Source: CAZGIF01 sp964526045
GTDB lineage: Bacteria > Patescibacteriota > Gracilibacteria > Absconditabacterales > Absconditicoccaceae
DNA length: 64,000 bases
Assembly: GCA_964526045.1 (NCBI GenBank)
Contig: CAZGIF010000006.1
Location: forward strand, 1 to 64,000
Direction: 5' to 3'
The translations under genes were made by a program, and so were the position numbers. Shown piece by piece: positions 34,665-45,925 of the stretch (the first letter of the stretch is position 1; every line of letters starts with the position of its first letter). Under the pieces are notes generated by a model that saw only the letters and a list, made by a program, of their open reading frames with translations, was not told the origin of the DNA and ran no database searches.

Positions 34665-35546
34665 ATGAAACATAAGATTCTCATTACTGGATCACATGGT
34701 ATGCTTTGATCAACATTCCGTAATACAAAAACATGCGAACACGCAGGATACGAGGTTATATATGCTGATCGTGATATACTCGATATCACTGACCTGCGTC
34801 AGTGTGAAGACTTTTTTGATCAGAATACTATCACGATCATCATCAATTGTGCCGCATATACCAATGTCGAGCACGCTGAAGACGAAGGAAAGATGGCAAA
34901 CTATGTCGTCAACACACTTGGTCCTACCAATCTTGCTCTCTGTGCCAAAAAACACAGCATTCATCTCATCCATATCAGCACTGATTATGTGTTTGATGGG
35001 ACGAGGGTAGATGGAAACAATGAATACGATACATGCTGACCGCTCAGTGCGTATGGTCTTGCAAAATGGCTCGGTGAAGAAGCGATTCTCCGCATTCATC
35101 CAGACAATTCCTCTATCATCAGGACAAGTCGACTCTATGGCTGATGAAAAGAGTACAAAAACTTCGTCAATACGATGCTGATGCTCTGACAGAGCAAATC
35201 AGAGCTTCGTGTCATCGCTGATAAACGATGAGCTCCGACCTATACCAACGATCTCATGGATGCAATACTACAGGTGATCCGTACAGACGACCGTCATCAG
35301 TCTATCTACCATTTTTGCAACAAAGCTCCTGAATGATGAATCACGCGATATGATTTTGCATGCAAAATATTTTCACTGACTGATAATCCGATTCCTGTCC
35401 ATCCGATCCCGAGTTCTGACTACCCTACCAAAGCAGTTCGTCCTCGTCATAGTCATTTGATCAATAATAGTGAGGTGGTATTGAGAGATTGGGAAGAAGC
35501 ACTAGAAGAGTATCTTTCAAATATGTGACTGTTGAAAAACCAATAA
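34665..35546 (+). CDS. rmlD: dTDP-4-dehydrorhamnose reductase
   Basis: 293 residues. KHKILITGSHGMLGSTFR is the NAD(P)-binding loop; NCAAYTNVEHAEDEG, ISTDYVFDG and GPLSAYGLAKWLGEE carry the catalytic Thr/Tyr-x3-Lys. TRPTYTNDL-type sequence (APTYTNDLMDAI) and HFCNKAPEGG are typical of RmlD. It completes dTDP-L-rhamnose. It is followed by a hairpin and then by the standard-code segment, so whatever followed rmlD originally has been displaced. Confidence 0.95.
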
Positions 35547-35553
35547 ATCCAAA

Positions 35554-35582
35554 GGTTTTTACGTTTTTACTGATCAAAAACC
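35554..35582 (+). terminator. Possible terminator after rmlD
   Basis: GGTTTTT (35554-35560) pairs with AAAAACC (35576-35582), eight bases after the rmlD stop. There is no T run behind it, so it is a weak candidate. It marks roughly the left edge of the imported segment. Confidence 0.35.
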
Positions 35583-35751
35583 TTATCTAAAAACATCTTT
35601 TTGAATTTAATACAACATTTTGCCACTTGGCGAGGTTTCGAACTTCGTAACCGATCATTTTCCGTTAAAGATAAAATTTCTTGCGAAAAGTAAACGTGAA
35701 TTCGCAACAAAATTCTCAATCTTGCTAAATGGCTGTTATATGCCGTTTTTT

Positions 35752-36786
35752 TTATAAAACCCAACCGCCTTCAGTATTTTGTTTGTAATTACTTTTTGAA
35801 TGTTCATAGGCTTTTACTCCTTTGTCTAATAAAGCTTTATATTTTTTATGCTCTGTCCAAAACAAAAGATTTGTCATTTTTAGGTTAGGTAATTTTAACG
35901 CTATCTCAAATAATTTATCTAGCAATAAATTTCTGTCTGATGCTTTGAAATTTTCTGGAAATAAAAAAAGTAGTTCTTCAAGATTTTCGAGAAATTCAAT
36001 TTCTTTGATGTTTTCTAACTTTGATAAATTTTCAATTTGTATTTTTCTTAAGTTTTTTAATCCTTGAAAACTTGGTAAAGTATCCATAGTTGCTAAACCT
36101 TCAAAGTGTAAAAATTTTAAATTGATAAGTCCTTTGAGAAATTCATAATTTTCAATTTGTCTCACTCTACTAATGCCTAAATATTCTAAATGCTTTAATT
36201 CCGCTAAAGATTCTAGCGATTGATAACTTCCGAACATTAACTTTAGGAGCTTCAATTTTTGTAAACTACTTATCCAATTTAAATTTTTAAGTTTGACTCC
36301 CCTCAAACTTAGAGAACTAATTTTTGTTAGATATTTAATATTCTCAATTCCCTTTTTCATACCATCAATATTAAGAATTTCTATATCAGTAAATTTTTTG
36401 ATGAATTCAATATTGACTGCTGTAGATTTGGTCTCGCCTAAATGGAGTTTAGTTAGCTGAGGAATGATTTCAATGGATTTAAAATCTTTTGTTAAAAACG
36501 AGTTCACACCAAAGTTTCTGACGTTTGGGATTTTAATAAGAAATGTAAAATCAACTGCATCGTGCCAAAATATCGTTAACCCAATTTCGGGGTATCTGCC
36601 ATAAAAAACATTTAGCGTTTCCCAAGTTTTTACAGATGGAATTTTAAAAGCGTAAAATTGTAATGAATGTATATTTTTTTCCTTGATTAGATTTTCAATA
36701 TCCGACTCTACCAAGTCTTGATAAATATTGATATTACCATTAAAATTGCCCCACTTATCTTCTTTTTTATGATTTAGTCATTTCAT
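35752..36786 (-). CDS. Leucine-rich repeat protein of foreign origin
   Basis: About 344 residues from the ATG at 36786; under the standard code the open frame starts at the TTG at 36714 (320 residues), because codon 3 of the longer form is TGA. Eight or more LRR-like repeats are visible (LTKISSLSLRGVKLKNLNWI, LKHLEYLGISRVRQIENYEF, LKNLRKIQIENLSKLENIKE). No signal peptide. All glycines are GGN. The host can read the upstream TGA as Gly, which would add an N-terminal extension (MKGLNHKKEDKWGNFNGN) that may be original coding sequence. Function unknown. Confidence 0.8.
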
Positions 36787-36877
36787 CGATTTTTTTTGTT
36801 AAAATTGCATATAACTTCTTTTTATCAGAAATTATCATACCTATTTCTTCGCCAAATTCAAAGCAAAACACAATCTC
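36767..36877 (-). pseudogene. 3' fragment of a gene imported with the LRR gene
   Basis: Only the last ~36 codons remain: EIVFCFEFGEEIGMIISDK, then KKKLYAILTKKIDEMTKS and TAA. An in-frame TAA lies directly upstream. The stop overlaps the start of the LRR gene by 20 bases, as in a compact operon. Codons GGC and GGT for Gly fit a standard-code origin. The break at about 36877 is the best estimate for the right edge of the import. Confidence 0.6.
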
Positions 36878-37207
36878 TTAAAATCACAGCCAAATCAATA
36901 CACTAAATATAACTGTTACTTCACCCAATACTCACAAATATGACAGAAAATGAAAAATTACAGTATTTCAAACAGCTCCTCAACAACCAATCTCATACAC
37001 CCAAAAAGTATAAACTTTTTACCTAAAAATACTTAGAATTGCTATTAAAAGAGAAAAATCTATAAAAGTGGCAAAAAGAGAGCTTTATTTTTCTTCAGTT
37101 TACTGACATTTCTACTTTTGGACACTACTGACATTTTAACTGTGGTGTTAAAATAATTATGCTCTCTACTTGCAAAACAACAAACTTTCTGTATCGTTAC
37201 AGAGTAT
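36878..37207. other. Gene-poor stretch upstream of the rmlA remnant
   Basis: 330 bp without a convincing gene. A 28-codon plus-strand frame at 36940-37026 (MTENEKLQYFKQLLNNQ) ends quickly and is not recognised. The rest is A/T-rich and probably decayed rmlA sequence or other debris from the insertion event. Confidence 0.5.
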
Positions 37208-37417
37208 ATGAACAGCACAATTGGATACATAGACATTTGAATCACTAATGCAAACAACTATGTCCAGACACTCTAAGCGAGACAATGAATAAAAATATGA
37301 TGTATTGAAGAGATAGCATGGAGAAATACATGGATTAGCAATAAACAACTTCTCGCACACGCAGACAAACTCAAGAAAATCTGATATGGTGAGTATTTGA
37401 GGAAGTTGGTGAAATAA
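37208..37417 (+). pseudogene. rmlA: Decayed glucose-1-phosphate thymidylyltransferase (rmlA) C-terminus
   Basis: Only the last ~69 codons of RmlA remain in one frame. GYIDIGITNANNYVQTL is followed by an in-frame TAA and then ARQGIKIGCIEEIAWRN, TWISNKQLLAHADKLKK and IGYGEYLRKLVK, the diagnostic RmlA end (RQGxKIxCxEEIAW ... KxxYGxYL). The catalytic nucleotidyltransferase domain is missing. With rmlC and rmlD upstream, this shows a former rmlC-D-A order. A complete copy may exist elsewhere in the genome. Confidence 0.85.
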
Positions 37418-37449
37418 AGAAAAATTAGAAGTTTTACTTTTTTCTCGTA

Positions 37450-37902
37450 ATGAAAGAAAAAACAATTGTCATCACATCATGATATTTCAACCCCTTGCAT
37501 CCATGACATATAGAATGCTTCGAATTGTGTAAACAACTCGGAGATGAAGTGTGGGTTATCGTCAACTCCGATAAACAAGCTCAAAAAAAAACAGGTCAAT
37601 CAGAGCTTTTTCAAGATCAAGAATTCAGAATGAGTGTAGTTTCTGCACTCAAATCTATCGATCATGTCATGCTTTCAATAGATACAGACTTATCAGTTTG
37701 CAAAAGCATTGAAAAAATAACAAAAGTCATTAGAGATACTCATGGACTCAAAACAAAAATTATTTTTGGAAAATGAGGTGATAGATTTATAGGAAATATC
37801 CCAGAGGTTGAGGTTTGTAATAAATCAGGCATAATAATTAAAGATGGGTTAGGAAGCAAAACTCATAATAGTAGCGAATACAGAGCTAAAAAAGTTGGGT
37901 AA
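37450..37902 (+). CDS. Cytidylyltransferase-like nucleotidyltransferase
   Basis: 150 residues. ITSGYFNPLHPGHIECF holds the HxGH nucleotide-binding motif, and GDEVWVIVNSDKQAQKKTGQ plus SIDTDLSVCKSIEKIT follow the pattern of the glycerol-3-phosphate/HldE-type adenylyl- or cytidylyltransferase family. The (K/R)-rich ISSTxxR end motif is weak. It activates a sugar- or polyol-phosphate, most likely for the adjacent polysaccharide genes; the exact substrate is not readable. It lies 23 bp before gmd. Confidence 0.7.
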
Positions 37903-37925
37903 AGAGATTTTTATTTTTTTTAATC

Positions 37926-38978
37926 ATGATGAAAAAAAAAGCACTGATTACATGAATTACATGACAAGATTGATCATATCTAGCAGAATTACTTCTCGAA
38001 AAAGGGTATGAAGTTCATGGACTCAGAAGAAAATCATCATCATTTAATACACAGAGAATAGATCATCTATTTATTGATAGTCATGATCTATCCGCTTGTT
38101 TATTTCTTCATTACGGAGACATGACAGATTCAGCAAATATTATTAGATTAATAGAACAAATAAAACCCGATGAAATTTATAATCTTGCAGCACAAAGTCA
38201 TGTCCATGTAAGTTTTGATATGCCAGAATATACAACAAATTGTGATGCAGTAGGAACATTAAGATTGCTTGAGGCGATCAGAATCGCGTGATTGGAAAAG
38301 TCTTGTAAATTTTATCAAGCAAGCACATCAGAGCTTTTTGGTTGACTTGAATATAATAGACCTGAACAATGATACAATGAATCTTCCCCTATGCACCCTC
38401 GTTCACCATACTGATGTGCAAAACTATATGCTATGCGAATAGTCAGAAATTATAAAGAAAGTTATGGTATTTTTGCCTGTAATGGAATACTTTTCAACCA
38501 TGAATCTCCTCGTAGATGAGAAACATTTGTCACGCGTAAAATAACTATGGCAGTGGCAAAAATATCGCTCTGACAGCAAAAAAAGCTTTTTCTTGGAAAT
38601 CTTGATGCACTCAGAGATTGGGGCCATGCTCGTGATTATGTCGATGCGATGTGGCGCATGCTTCAAAGAGAGAATCCCGAAGATTATGTCATTGCTACAG
38701 GTGAGGCATATAGCGTCAGAGATTTTGTTAATTGGAGTTTTGAAGAAGTAGGGATTATCCTTGATCGAAAAGGGGAATGAGTCGATGAAAAATGATACAA
38801 TCAAGCAACGGGTGAATGTATTGTGGAAGTCGATCCTGCATACTTTCGTCCTGCAGAAGTTGACTTTTTACTTGGAGATAGCAGCAAAGCCAGACAAGAA
38901 CTTGGGTGGAAGCCTACATATACCGTGAGGGAAATGTGCAAAGAAATGGTAAAAGAGGATAAAAAATCGATCTCATAA
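37926..38978 (+). CDS. gmd: GDP-mannose 4,6-dehydratase
   Basis: 350 residues. KKALITGITGQDGSYLAELL is the NADP loop typical of Gmd; NLAAQSHVHVSFDMPEYT, ASTSELFGGLEYNRPEQGYN and SPYGCAKLYAMRIVRNYKES carry the catalytic Thr, Glu and Tyr-x3-Lys; NHESPRRGETFVTRKIT and GHARDYVDAMWRML complete the signature. It makes GDP-4-keto-6-deoxymannose, the precursor of GDP-fucose and GDP-rhamnose. Two ATGs lie next to each other (37926 and 37929). fcl follows at once. Confidence 0.95.
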
Positions 38979-38998
38979 TTTTTATCTTTTTTGACTGA

Positions 38999-39952
38999 AT
39001 GAATAAACAAGAAAAAATCTATATTGCCTGACATAGATGATTGGTCTGATCTGCTCTCGTGAGACAACTCCACAACCAATGATATACCAATCTCATCACC
39101 AAAACACACACTGAATTAGATTTGACGAATACGCAAGCAGTCAATGATTTTTTTGCCACAGAAAAACCTGAATACGTATTTCTCGCTGCTGCTAAAGTCT
39201 GATGAATCGTAGCAAACAAAACCTACCCTGCTGATTTTCTCTATCAAAACCTCCAAATTCAAAATAACGTCATCCACGCAGCATACCTCTATGGGATCAG
39301 CAAACTTCTTTTCCTCTGATCAAGCTGTATTTACCCTAAAAACTGTCCTCAACCGATCAAAGAAGATTATCTCCTCACCTGACCTCTCGAGTCTACCAAC
39401 GAACCGTACGCGATTGCCAAGATCGCTGGAATCAAAATGTGTCAATCTTACAATAGACAATATAATACAAACTTTATTGCCTGCATGCCTACCAATCTCT
39501 ATGGTCCAAATGATAATTTTGATCTACAAACAAGCCATGTCTTGCCTGCATTGATTCGTAAATTTTATGAAGCAAAAAAATCCTGAGCTGACCACGTTGT
39601 CTGTCGGGGCGATGGGTCACCGATGAGAGAGTTTTTGTATGTAGATGATATGGCTGATGGTTGTATTCATATAATGCAACACCTTGACCCTACGCCAGAC
39701 CAAAACCAAAAAGGAGATATTTTTGTGAATATTGGGACAGAAACGGATGTGACAATAAAAGATCTTGCATTCTTGGTCAAAAAAATCATATGATATGAAT
39801 GAAATATTGTATGGGATACCAGCAAGCCAAACGGAACAATGAAAAAATGTTTGGATGTAAATAAAATTGAACAAATGTGATGGAAAGCTACAACAAAACT
39901 GGAAAAAGGAATAGAGAAGACATATACGTGGTTTGTACAAAATTTATCTTAA
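38999..39952 (+). CDS. fcl: GDP-L-fucose synthase
   Basis: 317 residues. GHRGLVGSALVRQL is the coenzyme loop, followed by FLAAAKVGGIVANKTYPADF, GSSCIYPKNCPQPIKEDYLL and the catalytic TNEPYAIAKIAGIKMCQSYN (Tyr-x3-Lys); MPTNLYGPNDNFDLQTSHVL is the GDP-fucose-synthase substrate motif. It converts the Gmd product to GDP-L-fucose, so the polysaccharide probably contains fucose. Many Gly in these motifs are TGA. Confidence 0.95.
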
Positions 39953-39962
39953 AATTTTTCTT

Positions 39963-40934
39963 ATGAAAAAAGCATTCATTACATGAATCAATGGACAAGA
40001 TTGAGCATATCTATCAGATTTACTTCTTCGTAAATGATATATCGTTTTATGACTGGTCAAAAACGATGAGAGTTCTCTTGCCAATCTTGAATACTTTGGC
40101 ATATCACAAAAAATAACCTTATATGTATGAGATTTACGTGATCAAACAATCATCACCACGATCATTCGCGACAATCAACCTGACGAGATCTATCATCTGT
40201 GATGACTTACATCTCCAGGAGAATCCCGACATCTTGTCAGTGAATATATTTCTACGAATACCCAAAGCATTGTGTCGATTATACTCGCTACACTTGAACA
40301 TGCACCAGATGCAAAGATCTTTAACGCTGCCACCAGCGAAATGTTTTGAAATAGCCATGATGAAGGTTTACAGACAGAAAACACACCGCTAAAACCAACA
40401 AATCCATACGCAGTGACCAAGCTTTTTGCCTATCGAATGGCAAATATCTACAGACAAAGCCACAACCTTTTTATTGTGAATGGGATACTTTTTAATCACG
40501 AATCTCCATTGAGACCTCTTCATTTCGTTACAAGAAAAATCACTGACGGTGTTGCAAGAATTGCTCAGTGATTGCAAGGTAAGTTAGTTCTTGGGAATTT
40601 AGATGCAAAGAGGGACCGGTGATATGCTGGTGATTTTGTCGAAGGAATACGATTATCAATGCAACAAGATATTTCTGATACCTATATTTTCTCTACCTGA
40701 TATACGAATACAATCAAAGACATTCTTGATATTGCTTTTGGATATGTAGGAATTGATAATCGGGAGTCGTACGTCGTTCTGGATCCAGCCTTTAATCGTC
40801 CGATAAATCTCACCCATCTCTATGGCAAAAATGACAAAGCAAAAACAGTCCTATGACGAGAACCCAAAACATCGTTCCAAGAACTGATTAAAATGATGAT
40901 GGAAGAGGATATGAGGAGAGTTATTCTAAAGTAA
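39963..40934 (+). CDS. Second GDP-mannose 4,6-dehydratase-like SDR
   Basis: 323 residues, clearly a paralogue of Gmd: AFITGINGQDGAYLSDLLLR, NAATSEMFGNSHDE, NPYAVTKLFAYRMANIYRQS, NGILFNHESPLRPLHFVTRK. Catalytic Tyr-x3-Lys is intact. It differs in the middle, with HLGGLTSPGESRHLVSE replacing the usual AAQSHV region. It may reduce or epimerise the Gmd product (for example to GDP-rhamnose) or act on another nucleotide sugar. It lies 10 bp after fcl. Confidence 0.85.
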
Positions 40935-40966
40935 GGCATATTATTTTTACTTACATCACAACAATA

Positions 40967-41755
40967 ATGCAGTGCAAAATATGTTGATCAACAACAAAGA
41001 AAAGCATTACATGAAAAATTCTATGAAAATATGATATTTCATATTTTCACTGTTGACTATGTAATTTTTTGCAAACTGAAGAACCATACTGGCTTGAAGA
41101 AAGTTATTCTTCGTCAATGAATATGGAGGATACCGGTTTAATAGCAAGAAATATCTATTTTTCAAAAGTAGTATCAATCTTATTGGTAACTTTTTTCGAT
41201 TGATCATCTAAATATCTAGATTATGCCTGATGATATGGTATTTTTACACGTCTCATGAGAGATTTTTGATTTAATTTTTATCGAGATGATGTATATACTA
41301 AAAATCTTGTTGCAAGGTGATTTGAACATATACCTAACCACAAATATCAAGCAATTACTGCATTTGAGGTTTTTGAGCATTTGGTAAATCCAATACAAGA
41401 TATAGAAAAAATGTTATCATATGCAGATACCATATTTTTTTCTACAGAATTGCTTCCCCGTAGGGTCCCATGAATACATGATCGGCGATACTATGGATTA
41501 TCTCATTGACAACATATAGCGTTTTATAATGAACAAACGTTTGATTACATAGCAAAAAAATATCACTATAATTTTTATACGAATTGAATAAATTTTCATA
41601 TTCTAACAAAGAAAAACATCAATAACTCTTTCCTTCAATGAATTTTACTTCTATCAAAAATATTGCCTTTTGAACTTATAAGATTAATAAAAAAATCTAA
41701 AACAGTTAGTGATATGAATTTTATTATTGATCAAAAACATCAATGACCAAAATAG
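40967..41755 (+). CDS. Class I SAM-dependent methyltransferase with Cys zinc knuckle
   Basis: 262 residues. The N-terminus has a CxxC...CxxC knuckle (MQCKICGSTTKK, YFHCGLCNFLQ) as in sugar C-methyltransferase-like proteins. KYLDYAGGYGIFTRLMRDFG is the SAM-binding motif and ITAFEVFEHLVNP the post-motif helix. A role in modifying sugars of the surface polysaccharide is plausible from context. The stop overlaps the next ATG by about 13 bp, so translation is coupled. Confidence 0.75.
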
Positions 41756-42756
41756 CGATTATTGATATGGAATTTCATAAAAAAACAAAATCGTTTGATT
41801 TTTTGCTCGATATCATTCGTCAGTGTGGTGACGTGTCTTTTTTTTATGACGATAGTCTGACCTGATGAGGAAAACATACAGGATATCTCACACAGCATTT
41901 TGATATCTATATCTATCTCCAAATCTATCCTACTCGATATGATTTACGATGTCTGAAAGGAAAAAAAATCATTTTTGTCCCAATGTATGATGGGATGGTA
42001 TTGCACCCTTTTGTATGGAAGTGGATGAGTTTTTGGGATGTAAGAATCCTTGCTTTTTCTACTAAGATTCGTGACTACTTTCTCTCATTATGATACAAAG
42101 TTCTCTATACACAATACTTTCTTCCTCCTCTTGCATGAGAAATATCACACAAAAAGAAAACAATCTATCGACGATATCGTGGATCAATCACACGAGATAT
42201 GGTAAAAAGAATGTTATGATCTCAATATATTGATGGACTAACTATTAAAAACATTCCTGATCCAGGATATCCCAAGCTTAGTATCTCACAAGAAGATCAA
42301 AACAAATATCACATTACCTTTATCGATACATTTTATCCTACACCAGTAGACGCATACAAAGATTTGACGAGTCATAGCATTTATATTGCACCGAGAAAAC
42401 AAGAATGAATTGGGATGACAATGTTGGAATCACTATCCCTGTGACAGTGTGTGATTGCAAACAATGATGGAACGATGAATGAATACATCATCCATGGAGA
42501 AAATTGAATTTTGACAGATTTTTCTCGTGAGACAGATCTTTCTGATTATGAAAAAATTGGCGATAATGCAAAAACATGGTATGACGAGAAACATAAGGAA
42601 TGGGAAAAAAAAGAACATGAGATAAAAGTATTTTTTGGTGAGCAATGAAAAAATATACTGTCATTATGAAACATAATAATTTCTTTTATACGGTATATTG
42701 TTCTGGTGATAGTTAAAAGTATTGTAAGAAAAATTGGTATTGCAATCAAAAAGTAA
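41743..42756 (+). CDS. Glycosyltransferase (GT4-like)
   Basis: 337 residues. The recognisable part is C-terminal: SIYIAPRKQEGIGMTMLESL, then GQCVIANNDGTMNEYIIHGE, the E-x7-E-type donor-binding region of GT-B enzymes. The N-terminal half is diverged (KIAIIDMEFHKKTKSFDFLL). The C-terminus has hydrophobic and basic stretches (IIISFIRYIVLVIVKSIVRK) that may bind the membrane. Donor and acceptor are unknown. It overlaps the methyltransferase upstream. Confidence 0.75.
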
Positions 42757-42787
42757 ATAACGTACTCTTTATTTGTATTATTAACAA

Positions 42788-44305
42788 ATGAGACTTTCCA
42801 TTATAACTTGCACATATAATAGCGAAAAATATCTTCCGCAATGTTTGGAAAGTGTTTTGTCTCAAAATATCAATCCTGATGAGTATGAACATATCATCGT
42901 TGATGGGAATTCAACTGACAAAACAATAACAATTTTGGAATTATATAAAGTAGATAATCCTCAATACCATATTACGATAATCAAAAAAAATCCCAAATGA
43001 GTCTATAACGCAATGAATGAGGGGATAAAAATTGCAAAGGGAGCATATGTAATTTTTCTCAACAGTGATGATTATTGGAAACAAGGCGTGATGCTAAACT
43101 ATATCAAATACATTCAAAAGACACATGATCAAGATGTTTACTATGCAAGATTCTGTGTGAGATCTAATGATATAATTACATGAACAGCACCATTCTCAAA
43201 TATACTATTATATCAAATACAGCGTTTATTGTTTTTTTTATGATTTAATACCCTTGTATACCATCCAACTACAATAATCAAAAAATCTCTTTTTGATGAA
43301 TTATGATTGTATGATGAGACTAAAAAAATAGCTTCAGATTATGGATTTTGGTTAGCATGCATAAAGGCGAAAAAAAAATTTACTTATTATCCTCATATCA
43401 CTTCTAACTTTAGAATGCATATATGATCATTAACTTCGAATAATTCAAATAGAGGAATATGAATAGATGAGGAATATCAATTTAGAAAAAAATATTTCTG
43501 ACGATGGTGAATATGTGTCCACACTTTAAATAATATAGTATTTTCTTTATACCATAGATATACAAGCATGAATATAGCAAAAAGCTACAAAAAATATATA
43601 CATAATTGTTTTGTATTGACATATCTATATGTCAATAAGTTTCTATGATTTTTTTGAATTGAACTAAAAAGAAAACACAGCAATCAACATAAACGACTGC
43701 AAAATATGGATATTGACACGGTAGTTGATATATGAGCTAATATATGACAGTTTTTATCGGAATATCAGAGGATTTTACCCAAAGCGAAGTTTCATAGTTT
43801 TGAACCACTTCCTACAGCATGGATGAAACTCAAGGAAAATCATGGAAACAAAAAAAATGTAACAATCTATAATGTTTGATTGGGGAAAACACAGGGTACT
43901 ATTGAAATGAATGAATCTGACTATGATCCAAGCAGCAGTATGCTAGAAATGACAGAGTTACATAAAGAAGCATATCCACATACACAGTGATGACACAAAG
44001 CAAAAGTCGAAGTCAAAACCCTGGATTCATTAGATATCACAGGAAATACTATGCTCATCAAAATAGATACGCAATGATATGAAGATCAAATTATCGCTGG
44101 TTGACAAGAAACCATCAAAAAAGCAAAAGTATGTATTATAGAAACATCATTTTATCCCCTATATGTTGGACAACCGTTGTTTAGTGATATTTACGCTATG
44201 ATGATAGAGCTGTGATTTATGTATTATTGATGACTTGAACAAGGAATGGATCCAAAAGACGGGAAATGCCTATTTCAAGATTCCGTTTTTATAAAAAAAG
44301 AGTAA
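42788..44305 (+). CDS. GT2 glycosyltransferase fused to FkbM methyltransferase
   Basis: 505 residues with two domains in one frame. Residues 1-~285 form a GT-A family 2 transferase: MRLSIITCTYNSEKYLPQCL, HIIVDGNSTDKT, NAMNEGIKIAKGAYVIFLNS with the SDD metal motif. From ~residue 310 comes an FkbM-type methyltransferase: VDIGANIGQFLSEYQ, FHSFEPLPTAW, MLIKIDTQGYEDQIIAGGQ, IIETSFYPLYVG. The fusion couples sugar transfer with O-methylation. The join around 43680 is continuous, without stop or frameshift. Most glycines in the FkbM loop are TGA. Confidence 0.85.
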
Positions 44306-44326
44306 TTTTATCTCCTATGGAAAATT

Positions 44327-45148
44327 ATGACGCAAAAAGTACAGCACATAAAAAATAGTATCTCCATATTTTTTGTGTATATACAACAATGATATCGACT
44401 CCTCGCGCGATACTTTGCATTTTCATGTATAAAACAAATCATCGGATACAAAAAGTATTCGTTGGTCACACAAACATTTCAAAACGATATTGTCTTATTG
44501 TTCCCAAATAACCATCTGACTCTTCTCGTCGTCAGTGAAATATTTTTATTTGAAATGTTGAAGTCAGTGCACTGATGTGAATGCGTTTTGGATATTGGCT
44601 GATATGTCTGAGAAAGTGCAATCTATTTGAGTAAAAACAACAAAAAAGTTATAGTTTTTGAACCTGATGTTGCTGCATATACCATTCTCAAAAAAAATAT
44701 CGATTTGTATGACAATATTGTATCGTATAATCAATTTGTGACGCTGGATGGACGCGATCTGTATATAGACAAAAAAGAAGATATTGATTGTGGTGCAAGG
44801 TGAACCCATGAACAAATATGAACAAAAATAACTTCTATATCAATACGCGACGTACTTGTGAACAATACGATTGATGGGATTAAGATAGATATAGAATGAT
44901 GAGAATATGAAATTTTGGAGTATATGGTCAAAAATAATCTTTTTACATTTACCAAATGATTTATTGAGTTTCATTTTTATGAAAGAACCGATGAATCCAA
45001 ACAATTTTTTATAGATTTTTGTCAACATATACAGTCACTTGGCTATACATATAGGATATTTGATAATGCGAACCAGACTATGGATGTATCATCAGTCCAT
45101 CATCCATCGGTATTTTTATGTAATCTCTCTTTCGAGCAATGAAACTAA
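44327..45148 (+). CDS. FkbM-family methyltransferase
   Basis: 273 residues. CVLDIGGYVGESAIYLSK is the SAM motif, KVIVFEPDVAAYTILKKN follows, and IDGIKIDIEGGEYEILEYM is the FkbM signature. It probably O-methylates a sugar of the polysaccharide. An earlier ATG at 44317 is out of frame. The end overlaps the start of the next glycosyltransferase by 10 bp. Confidence 0.85.
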
Positions 45149-45924
45149 CAATTATCACCTGTACCTATAATTCTGCATCTACTATCGCAAAATGTATTGA
45201 TTCTGTTTTTTTGCAATGATTTGATGATGTAGACTATGAACATATTTTTGTGGATGCCAATTCCACTGATACGACACTAGACATCATTCATCACAAGTAT
45301 GCTACAAAATCTAATTATAGAATAATCTCTTCTGACCCAAAATGAGCGTATAATGCGATGAATCTATGAATATCTCATGCGAGATGAACATATCTTTATC
45401 TCCTCAATAGTGATGACTCTATCTACCAGACATGATTATCATGACTCATATCACACGCAGCCAATAATCAATCTGATTTTTGTTTTTGAAATGCGAGATA
45501 TGTCGATGCACAAAATAATTTGCTTCATACATTAACTCCCAAAAAGTTTCTCCCATTTTTTCTTAAAAAAAAGCTCTGTAGATACATTCTCTTCTTCCTT
45601 CACTATTCTTGCCCACAGGCTACTGTCTATAAAAAACATTTGCATGAGGCTGTATGATCATATAATGAAATATATAAATTCCTTGCGGATCGAGATTTCA
45701 GTATCAAGGTTGCTTCTGGTGATTATCTGACACACTATGTCGACATCGACGTCTGTGATTTTTTTGTGCATACGTGATCGTTAACATCAAATCATAATAA
45801 TCGTAAAAAAATGAATCAGGAGGCAACATCAATTATCAATCACCATTTTGGATATGGTTTGTGAAATAGGAGAACTTCACTTGTCACCTGAGTAAAGCGT
45901 ATTTTATGATTTTTTTCTTGATAA
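45139..45924 (+). CDS. GT2 family glycosyltransferase
   Basis: 261 residues. MKLTIITCTYNSASTIAKCI, HIFVDANSTDTTLDII, NAMNLGISHARGTYLYLLNS and the SDDS metal motif define a GT-A transferase. It resembles the N-terminal half of the fusion protein at 42788, so the two may be paralogues. The C-terminal basic region may face the membrane. Four glycines in the conserved loops are TGA. Confidence 0.85.
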
Positions 45925-45925
45925 T

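Larger units (their letters stand above)
35590..36877. other. Laterally acquired segment that follows the standard genetic code
   Basis: The region carries one gene with no in-frame TGA and a fragment of another upstream. Every glycine (about 20) is GGN, whereas flanking genes encode roughly half or more of their glycines as TGA. The left part (about 35605-35745) holds an imperfect inverted repeat: ATATAACAGCCATTT-like and AAAATGTTGTATT-like arms about 120 bp apart, a layout reminiscent of integron attC sites in Bacteroidetes. This suggests a gene-cassette-like import from a standard-code bacterium; the donor is a guess from style. Confidence 0.65.

Noticed and set aside
34710..35099. Minus-strand 129-residue open frame
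   Set aside because: Antisense shadow of rmlD.
36940..37026. 28-codon frame MTENEKLQYFKQLLNNQ as a gene
   Set aside because: Very short, no recognised family and located in decayed DNA; kept only as part of the gene-poor stretch.
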